Assembly (NCBI GenBank): GCA_036488085.1
Contig: DASXHZ010000029.1
Location: 62,001 to 126,000 of the forward strand
Direction of reading: 5' to 3'
Length of the DNA: 64,000 nt
Origin: DASXHZ01 sp036488085
GTDB taxonomy: Bacteria; Acidobacteriota; Thermoanaerobaculia; Gp7-AA8
In this document: positions 58,585-64,000 of the stretch, one piece after another
Position numbering within the stretch: position 1 is the first letter of the stretch
Layout: each line of letters starts with the position of its first letter
Made by a program: the position numbers and the translations under genes
Notes under the pieces: generated by a model
Database searches by the model: none
Seen by the model: only the letters and a program-made list of their open reading frames with translations
Told to the model about the DNA's origin: nothing

Positions 58585-59052
58585 GAGGCCGCGGAAAGGA
58601 CTTCGGCGAAGTTCCCTCGCCTTCGCTTTCTTCTCAGCGTGCCATCGAGCGCTCGCCAGCCCGAAGCAGAGGAGCGCGATCGGCAGCAGCCTGACCCATC
58701 CGAGCCATATACGCCGCGAAATCACGACTCCGGCGATGCTGGCGGCGACACACCCCACTCCGAACAAGACGAGGGCGGCCGGCGAGAGCAGGCCACCACC
58801 GCGCCGCGCGCAGCCGGTGATCAGCCGCCATCCGGTGGAGACGCCCCAGAACGCCACCAGGAAGATAGCCGGGATCGCAGTCCATAGCACCCAATCCTTA
58901 CGATCCGCGGGATCCCCAAAGAGGCCGATTCCGAGGAACACCAGCCCCCCGAACCCGAAGATCAAAGCGAGGAGCGAAAGAATCGCTCCCATGAGAATCT
59001 CCACGGCCCGTTCTGCGCGGGGTGAAGCGTCTGGATCAAGAGGCTTCGTCAC
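58576..59052 (-). CDS. small membrane protein of unknown function
   Basis: 158 residues from GTG 59052 (alternatives GTG 59004 and ATG 58992). Four predicted membrane segments: GAILSLLALIFGFGGLVFLG, WTAIPAIFLVAFWGV, LVLFGVGCVAASIAGVV and LLPIALLCFGLA. A basic C-terminal tail follows. Its 3' end overlaps the DUF296 gene by 9 bp, tail to tail. No family recognised. Confidence 0.62.
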   Translation of the reverse strand: MTKPLDPDASPRAERAVEILMGAILSLLALIFGFGGLVFLGIGLFGDPADRKDWVLWTAIPAIFLVAFWGVSTGWRLITGCARRGGGLLSPAALVLFGVGCVAASIAGVVISRRIWLGWVRLLPIALLCFGLASARWHAEKKAKARELRRSPFRGLLR

Positions 59053-59060
59053 AGGAGTGA

Positions 59061-59078
59061 GACGGGCTGAAGCCCGTC
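59061..59078. repeat. GACGGGC-TGAA-GCCCGTC hairpin repeat
   Basis: Perfect 7-bp-arm hairpin with a 4-base loop between two minus-strand genes; this sequence is a common type of dispersed REP-like element. Confidence 0.7.
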
Positions 59079-59897
59079 CTAGGTTTTCGGAGCCATCTGC
59101 TGAATACGGCCCCAATAGTCGGCGCCGCTGAGCCACTGGCCGCCGTCGATCACGAAGGCTTCGCCGGTGACGTACGAGGCGTAGTCGCTCAGAAGATACG
59201 ATGCGGCATTCGCGACTTCTTCGAGCGACGCGAAGCGGCGTAGAGGGATGGTGCGGCGCACTCCCTCCTCGATCATCTCGTTCGGGAACAGCCGCTTCGA
59301 CGCCCCCTCGGTGTGCACCGGGCCCGGGGCGATGGCGTTGACGCGAATCTTGTGGCGCGCCCACTCCACCGCGAGCGTCTGCGTCATCGCGAGTACACCG
59401 GCCTTCGCGCTCGCGGAGTGGACGACGCCCGGCGCGCCGGTCCAGGCGTAGTTCGCGATCACGTTGAGGATCGATCCGCTCTTCTTCGCGATCATCCGCT
59501 TGCCGACCGCGCTCGTGCAGTAGAACGTTCCGTTCAGGACGATGTTGATGACGGTGTTCCAGCCGTTGACCGTCAACTGATCGGCCGGCGAGATGAAGTT
59601 GCCCGCCGCGTTGTTGACGAGGAAGTCGATCTTCCCGTGCTCGCTCTCGACTCTCGCCGCCATCGCTTCCACAGCCTCGGCGTCGCGAACGTCGAGGGCG
59701 ATGTAGTGCGCGGCGTCCGCGCGGCCGCTCTCGCTCCGCAGCGTCTCGACCGCCGGAGCAAGGTGTTCCTCGCTGCGCGACGCGATGACCACTGTGGCGC
59801 CGAGGGAGACGAGCTTGCGCGCCATCCCAAAGCCGATACCTGTGCCGCCGCCGGTGATGATGCCGGTGCGGCCCTCGAACGTCTTGTCCGGAAGCAT
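59079..59897 (-). CDS. 2,4-dienoyl-CoA reductase-like short-chain dehydrogenase
   Basis: 272 residues. Rossmann motif TGGGTGIG, NNAAG, and IDGGQW. The classical YxxxK is absent; instead NYAWTG precedes SASAKAG with Tyr and Lys 15 residues apart, the arrangement of 2,4-dienoyl-CoA reductases (NADPH-dependent, SDR type). It would thus act in beta-oxidation of unsaturated fatty acids in the cytoplasm. No other beta-oxidation gene is in the window. Confidence 0.85.
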   Translation of the reverse strand: MLPDKTFEGRTGIITGGGTGIGFGMARKLVSLGATVVIASRSEEHLAPAVETLRSESGRADAAHYIALDVRDAEAVEAMAARVESEHGKIDFLVNNAAGNFISPADQLTVNGWNTVINIVLNGTFYCTSAVGKRMIAKKSGSILNVIANYAWTGAPGVVHSASAKAGVLAMTQTLAVEWARHKIRVNAIAPGPVHTEGASKRLFPNEMIEEGVRRTIPLRRFASLEEVANAASYLLSDYASYVTGEAFVIDGGQWLSGADYWGRIQQMAPKT

Positions 59898-59924
59898 GGG
59901 GACCCTCCTGCTGTGGCGCGATTC

Positions 59925-59930
59925 TATAAT
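59925..59930 (+). promoter_or_regulatory. TATAAT -10-like hexamer
   Basis: A consensus TATAAT ends 9 bp before the GTG at 59940. Confidence 0.5.
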
Positions 59931-59939
59931 CCGCGCCCG

Positions 59940-60254
59940 GTGAAACCGCTCCTCATCGCAATCGTCGCGCTGTCCATCGTGGCGTGCGGAAAATCAGGGA
60001 CGCCTAAGCCGGTCGACGTCGCGGGACAGAAGACGTACGACCTGCGCGGAAAGATCGTCTCGCGGGACCGCGCGGAGAACACGCTGACCATCGACCACGA
60101 AGCGATCAAGGGCTTCATGGAGGCGATGACGATGGACTACAGCGTGCGCGGCGCGAAGGTGGAGCAGCTTCCGCCGGACGGCTCGAAGGTTCGCGCGACG
60201 CTGCACGTCGTCGACGACAGCTTCTGGGTCAGCGACGTGCGAAAGACGCCGTAG
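59940..60254 (+). CDS. CusF-like copper-binding lipoprotein
   Basis: 104 residues from a GTG start. The N-terminus LLIAIVALSIVAC has a lipobox. The core NTLTIDHEAIKGFMEAMTMDYSV carries the His and two Met residues that bind Cu(I)/Ag(I) in CusF. CusF-type domains hand metal to CusCBA or accompany copper enzymes. No efflux genes are nearby. Its last 26 bp overlap the convergent ydcF-like gene. Confidence 0.85.
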   Translation: MKPLLIAIVALSIVACGKSGTPKPVDVAGQKTYDLRGKIVSRDRAENTLTIDHEAIKGFMEAMTMDYSVRGAKVEQLPPDGSKVRATLHVVDDSFWVSDVRKTP

Positions 60255-60771
60255 GCTGGGCCGCTACGCCTTTCGACCACGCTGCGACGCGGCTGAGAAG
60301 TTTGCGCAGCGGTGGCGCGATGGCGCAGATCGATTCACAGACGATCGACACCGGCTCGAGTAAGAGGGTCGACCACGAGACGACACGCGGAATCGAGCGC
60401 ACGCGCGCGTTCGCGCCGAGGATGATGCGCGTGAGGACGGCGGCCTTGACGCGATGAGCGTGGTCGCAGAAGACGACGAACGAGGCCGCCGCAAAGCGTT
60501 CGAGCGCGATGGTGCGGCTGAACACGAGGTTGTCGACGGTCGTCATCGCCCACTCTTCGAGGACGACGACGGCGTGCGGGAGCTTCGCGGCGAGGACGCC
60601 CGCCATGATCCACGCTTCCGAGTGGTACGAGTCGCGGTTCGTGAAACCGCCGGTGACGATGATGCGATCGACGCGTGCGGCCGCAATTTCAGACGCGACC
60701 TGTTCCGCATACAGATGCAGATCGGAAAAGCGGTCGTAACCGCAGACGATGGCGACCGGGCTTTCGCGCAT
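60229..60771 (-). CDS. YdcF/SanA (DUF218) family protein
   Basis: 180 residues of the DUF218 Rossmann-like fold: DRIIVTGGFTNRD, MTTVDNLVFSRTIA and CDHAHRVKA correspond to the conserved GG, E/N and H/R motifs. Members YdcF, SanA and ElyC affect cell-envelope integrity. Unlike SanA or ElyC it lacks an N-terminal membrane anchor, so it appears cytoplasmic like YdcF. Confidence 0.82.
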   Translation of the reverse strand: MRESPVAIVCGYDRFSDLHLYAEQVASEIAAARVDRIIVTGGFTNRDSYHSEAWIMAGVLAAKLPHAVVVLEEWAMTTVDNLVFSRTIALERFAAASFVVFCDHAHRVKAAVLTRIILGANARVRSIPRVVSWSTLLLEPVSIVCESICAIAPPLRKLLSRVAAWSKGVAAQPTASFARR

Positions 60772-60793
60772 CCAGTCGAGTTACGTCTGCACG

Positions 60794-62038
60794 CTACATA
60801 CCGTTGAACGCGTTCCCAATTAGTAACACCGGCGCGCGTTCGCCCGCTTCGATTCGAGTGACGCCGCGCTCGACGATTGCGAGTCCGTTCGCGCCGAGCA
60901 TCGACGTCGAGACGTGCGATCCCTGGGCCTTCATCGGACTCGCGACCAGCTCACCGTCGCGCGCGACGACGCGAACGCGCAGGTATGAGCGGCGATCTCC
61001 GGGCGCGCGAAGGGGCGCTTCCATCCGCATGGCGACGACCGGCGGAAAGAGATCGCACGTCCGACCGGTCGCTTTGCGGATGGCCGGCGCAACAAAGAGA
61101 ACAAACGCGACCATGCAGGAGACGGGATTGCCCGGCAACCCGAAGGCCACCTGGCCACCCGCCAACCTGGAAACCACCAACGGCTTCCCCGGCTTCATCG
61201 CCACCCGCCATACGCGCGTCTCCGCGCCGAGCTCCGCAAGCGCGTCTTTCACGAAGTCATAGGCGCCTGCGGAGACGCCGCCCGAGGTGATGAGGAAGTC
61301 GCAGTCGAGCGCGGAGCGAAGCGCGGCGACGGTCGCCTCGCGGCTGTCGGCAACGATGCCGCGGGGTTGCGGCTCGCCGCCCGCTTCCCGCGCGAGCGCG
61401 GCGAGGGCGTAGGAGTTGGAGTTGACGATGCCGCCGGGGCGCCGCGGCGCGTCGACGTCGACGATCTCGTCGCCGGTGGCGAGGATCGCGATCGACGGCT
61501 TGCGCGCGACATTCACGGTGGCGTGCTGCAGGCTGGCGAGCACGCCGATCTCGGCGGCACCGATCCGCGTACCGCGCACGATCACGGTGTCGCCGGCATG
61601 CATGTCGTCGCCGCGGCGCCGGACGTGCGTTCCTGGCGCGACCTGCTGATTGATGCGAACGGTTTCGCTGCCGGCGTCGGTGAGCTCGACCTGCGCGATG
61701 GCATCCGCGCCTTCAGGGACCAGCGCACCGGTCATGATCCGCGCCGCCGTGCCGCGCTCGACGCGTCGTTGCGGAACGCTTCCGGCCGGAATGTCCTCGA
61801 TGACACGCAGAGTACCGGGCGTGTCTTCCGCCATGAGCGCATATCCATCCATCGCGGAGTTGTCCCGCTCCGGCACGTCGCGGGTCGCAACGACGTCGTC
61901 GGCCAGGACGCGGTGCAACGAGTCATCGAGCGCCACGCGCTCGGTGCCGAGTGGTGTCACCAACTCCAGAACACGCTGCTGCGCCTGCTCGACGGCGAGC
62001 GGCGGCTCTTGATCATCAGGACGACGGATGAACGGCAT
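60794..62038 (-). CDS. moeA: molybdopterin molybdenumtransferase MoeA
   Basis: 414 residues. Inserts molybdate into adenylylated molybdopterin. Seen are DNSAMDGYAL near residue 59, GDEIV, TSGGVSAGAYDFVKD, MKPGKPLV and the FGLPGNPVSCMVAF loop. The C-terminal domain IV is complete. A molybdoenzyme must exist in this organism; none is in the window. Confidence 0.95.
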   Translation of the reverse strand: MPFIRRPDDQEPPLAVEQAQQRVLELVTPLGTERVALDDSLHRVLADDVVATRDVPERDNSAMDGYALMAEDTPGTLRVIEDIPAGSVPQRRVERGTAARIMTGALVPEGADAIAQVELTDAGSETVRINQQVAPGTHVRRRGDDMHAGDTVIVRGTRIGAAEIGVLASLQHATVNVARKPSIAILATGDEIVDVDAPRRPGGIVNSNSYALAALAREAGGEPQPRGIVADSREATVAALRSALDCDFLITSGGVSAGAYDFVKDALAELGAETRVWRVAMKPGKPLVVSRLAGGQVAFGLPGNPVSCMVAFVLFVAPAIRKATGRTCDLFPPVVAMRMEAPLRAPGDRRSYLRVRVVARDGELVASPMKAQGSHVSTSMLGANGLAIVERGVTRIEAGERAPVLLIGNAFNGM

Positions 62039-62058
62039 TCGGCGATGATAGTGCCGTC

Positions 62059-63600
62059 ATGCGAATGCGCGCGCTGTACGCGCTGCTGATCGTCGCGGCG
62101 GGGGCGCGGTTGCTGCTCGCGGTGGCGGCGATGCCGCCCTATGCGGGACTCGATGAGGCGTGGCACGTGGCACGCGTCGCGTTCGTGGCGCGGGAGGGGC
62201 GGCAGCCGAACATCTCCGAACGCTCGATGCCGCCGTACATCGCACGTTCGATTCGGGGCGAGGAGTTGCCGGCGTTTGGTGAGATGCGGGAGCGCTGGCC
62301 GCAGGTGGTGCAGCCGGTTACCGATCGCGCCTTCGCGCCCCGCGACCTCGCGCCGTATGAGAGCGCGAACTACGAGGCACAGCAGCCGCCGCTCTACTAC
62401 GCGGTCGCCGCGCGGCTCGCGGGCGGAAGCGCCGTGGAGGAGTTGCGGCGGCTGCGGCTCCTGTCCGCGCTCTTCGCGCTGATCGTCATTCTCGCGGCGG
62501 CGTCGGTCGGGCATCGCTACTTTGGCGCGCGCGGCGTCGTTGTCGCCGTGCTCATCGCGTCGATGCCGACGTGGATCACGTTGGTCATCCGCGCGAGCAA
62601 CGACGCGATGGCCTGTGCGCTCGCCGCGTGCGCCATCGCGGTTAGCGCCTCTCAAAGGGAAGCGGACGTATCGTCCGCTCGGCCGCGCGACGGCGCCGCT
62701 ATCGCCGCGCATGAGCGGACGAGACGTCCGCTCCCCTTAATCACAGTTCTCGAAGCGCTCCTATGGGCGCTCGCGATCGCGACGAAGCTCTACGTGTGGC
62801 CGATCGCGATCGTGGCGGTCGTCTTCTGGCGGATCCAGCGAGGGTCGTATACGCGCATCGTGATCGTCGTCGGTGCATGCGCGATGAGCGCGTTGCTGAC
62901 GATGCATTACCTCTCGGCGCACACCCACAACGCCTTCGGCGACTTCGGCTTCGACGCACCGGCGCATCACGGCGCGGCGGTACCGATCGCGTGGGCTCAG
63001 ATGGCGAAGATCACGATCGCATCGCTGATCTGGACGAGCGGGCAACACGCCGACGCGCTGCGGCCGCTCGCGATGCTGCTCTACGTCCTTCCGCTGATAG
63101 CGATTGCTCGAGCGCGTAAGTCGCCCTACTTTGTCGCCGCCGCGTTCGCGCTCGGCGCCTTTGCCCTGGCGCAGGCGGTCAACGCCGGGGCGTTCGTCCG
63201 TCAGGCCCGCGCCGCCGGGCTCGCGCTCCCGCTCGGCGGCAAAGAGGGGTGGTACTGGTATGCCCTCGCGCCGCTCGCGATTTGTCTCTTCGCAAAGCAC
63301 GCGCGAATGGCCGCCGTCTGGTTCATCGCGTGGGACGTCGTGATCACCGAGGGCGCGCTCTTTCACGACTACGCCGGAGTCACGTCGCCGGCGGGAAAGA
63401 ACGTCCTCTTCACGTGGGGGCCGCTGCACGCACCGTTCACCGCCCATCTCGCCGGAATCGGCGTCGGACCGCTCGCCGGGCACCTCATCGCATTGCGTGT
63501 CGTTCACATCGCCCTGGCAGGCGCACTCTTCGCTTTAGAATCAACTTTGCATGACCGCCACGCTGACATCGGAGCCGCCACAGGCGCAAACGCGGCGTGA
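62059..63600 (+). CDS. polytopic membrane protein, GT-C glycosyltransferase-like
   Basis: 513 residues, about ten to twelve membrane segments. The first large loop contains GLDEAWH, the acidic/aromatic position expected of GT-C enzymes, and QQPPLYYAVAARL as in dolichyl/undecaprenyl-sugar-dependent transferases. An in-frame insertion at residues 200-226 (SQREADVSSARP and HERTRRPLPL) is encoded by a double-hairpin element. GATAGT ends 6 bp before the ATG. The last 50 bp overlap asd. Confidence 0.75.
   Translation: MRMRALYALLIVAAGARLLLAVAAMPPYAGLDEAWHVARVAFVAREGRQPNISERSMPPYIARSIRGEELPAFGEMRERWPQVVQPVTDRAFAPRDLAPYESANYEAQQPPLYYAVAARLAGGSAVEELRRLRLLSALFALIVILAAASVGHRYFGARGVVVAVLIASMPTWITLVIRASNDAMACALAACAIAVSASQREADVSSARPRDGAAIAAHERTRRPLPLITVLEALLWALAIATKLYVWPIAIVAVVFWRIQRGSYTRIVIVVGACAMSALLTMHYLSAHTHNAFGDFGFDAPAHHGAAVPIAWAQMAKITIASLIWTSGQHADALRPLAMLLYVLPLIAIARARKSPYFVAAAFALGAFALAQAVNAGAFVRQARAAGLALPLGGKEGWYWYALAPLAICLFAKHARMAAVWFIAWDVVITEGALFHDYAGVTSPAGKNVLFTWGPLHAPFTAHLAGIGVGPLAGHLIALRVVHIALAGALFALESTLHDRHADIGAATGANAA
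62655..62738. repeat. double-hairpin element C inside the GT-C-like gene
   Basis: Two hairpins, AGCGGACG-TAT-CGTCCGCT (62661-62679) and AGCGGACG-AGA-CGTCCGCT (62714-62732), flank about 34 bp; the outermost bases AAGGGA and TCCCCTT are also complementary, so the whole 84 bp can fold on itself. Length is a multiple of three and the frame stays open. Confidence 0.85.
63536..63541 (+). promoter_or_regulatory. TAGAAT -10-like hexamer before asd
   Basis: TAGAAT ends 9 bp before the ATG at 63551, inside the end of the upstream gene. Confidence 0.45.
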
Positions 63601-64000
63601 CCGCATCCCCGTCGCCGTCCTCGGCGCGACCGGGTCGGTCGGCCAGCGGTTCGTGCAACTCCTCGAGCACCACCCCTGGTTCCGGCTCCACGAGGTCGTG
63701 GCCTCGGAGCGGAGCGCGGGCAAGCTCTATGGCGACGCGGCCGACTGGCGCCTCGACACACTCCTCCCCGACGCCGCCGCGGGCCTGACGGTGAAGCGCC
63801 TCAGCGGCGATCTGGAATCGACGCTCCTCTTCTCCGGGCTCGACTCCTCGGTCGCCGGCGAAGCGGAAGACGCATACGCGAACCGCGGCGCCGTCGTGGT
63901 GTCGAACTCGAAGAACCACCGGATGGATGCCGACGTCCCGCTGATGCTGCCGGAGATCAACGCCGATCACATCGGCGCCATCGAGCATCAGCGCCGCCGC
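63551..64000 (+). CDS. asd: aspartate-semialdehyde dehydrogenase (N-terminal part)
   Basis: 150 residues before the right edge. After about 20 polar residues the Rossmann motif VAVLGATGSVGQRFVQLL and NSKNHRMDADVPLMLPEIN identify the archaeal/fungal-type branch of Asd. It reduces aspartyl phosphate to aspartate semialdehyde for lysine, threonine, methionine and diaminopimelate synthesis. The catalytic Cys lies beyond the window. TAGAAT ends 9 bp upstream, implying an almost leaderless transcript. Confidence 0.92.
   Translation, partial: MTATLTSEPPQAQTRRDRIPVAVLGATGSVGQRFVQLLEHHPWFRLHEVVASERSAGKLYGDAADWRLDTLLPDAAAGLTVKRLSGDLESTLLFSGLDSSVAGEAEDAYANRGAVVVSNSKNHRMDADVPLMLPEINADHIGAIEHQRRR

Overview
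A GC-rich chromosomal window that looks like a Gram-negative bacterium, most plausibly an Acidobacteriota-type organism. The evidence is a complete outer-membrane and lipid A block (bamA, skp, lpxD, fabZ, lpxA), many secreted hydrolases, an ECF42-type sigma factor with a YCII partner, and numerous small palindromic repeats. I see no rRNA, tRNA, prophage, insertion sequence or CRISPR array. The phylum call is inference from gene content only.

Layout. 1-10.6 kb: murB (cut by the left edge), a peptide transporter, a LigD-type polymerase overlapping a YihY membrane protein, an AT-richer alarmone-synthetase-like gene with a small partner, a PAP2 phosphatase, a TPR plus cyclic-nucleotide-binding protein and a CrtC/AttH-like secreted protein. 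10.7-20.1 kb, all minus strand: a hybrid histidine kinase, a serine hydrolase, a copper monooxygenase-like protein with a haem motif, an amidohydrolase-fold protein that has lost its metal ligands, and an ABC ATPase/permease pair. 20.1-26.1 kb: small membrane proteins, an SprT-like metalloprotein, a 21-bp-period palindrome array, and an overlapping SNF2 helicase/N6-adenine methyltransferase pair. 26.1-34.5 kb: a phosphodiesterase-fold membrane protein, pseudopilin and ComEA-like genes, a second serine hydrolase, a zinc-domain-less ClpX-like ATPase, nadK and an amidohydrolase lipoprotein. 34.5-45.6 kb: an AT-richer orphan membrane gene pair, the ECF42/YCII pair, pfkB-mtnP, and the lipid A/BamA block. 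45.6-53.1 kb: tautomerase, phosphatase, clpC, lolD, a metallophosphoesterase, a probable selenocysteine-containing thioredoxin-like protein, and an NTF2-amidohydrolase fusion. 53.1-57.7 kb: an accessory stretch with two more periodic palindrome arrays, an amber-interrupted antitoxin-like gene, small orphan genes and a frameshifted membrane gene. 57.7-64 kb: a DUF296 protein, a dienoyl-CoA-reductase-like SDR, a CusF-like lipoprotein, YdcF, moeA, a GT-C-like membrane protein and asd (cut by the right edge).

The observations most worth following are these. (1) At 50689-51249 a single in-frame UGA sits exactly at the first position of a thioredoxin CxxC site (U-G-G-C) and is followed at SECIS distance by a perfect 7-bp hairpin: a candidate selenoprotein. 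(2) Three intergenic arrays of palindromes repeat every 21 bp (two helical turns) but use three unrelated core sequences. (3) Palindromic elements lie in frame inside at least three genes. (4) A TANNNT hexamer lies about 3-18 bp upstream of the start codon of many genes, suggesting widespread leaderless or near-leaderless transcription.
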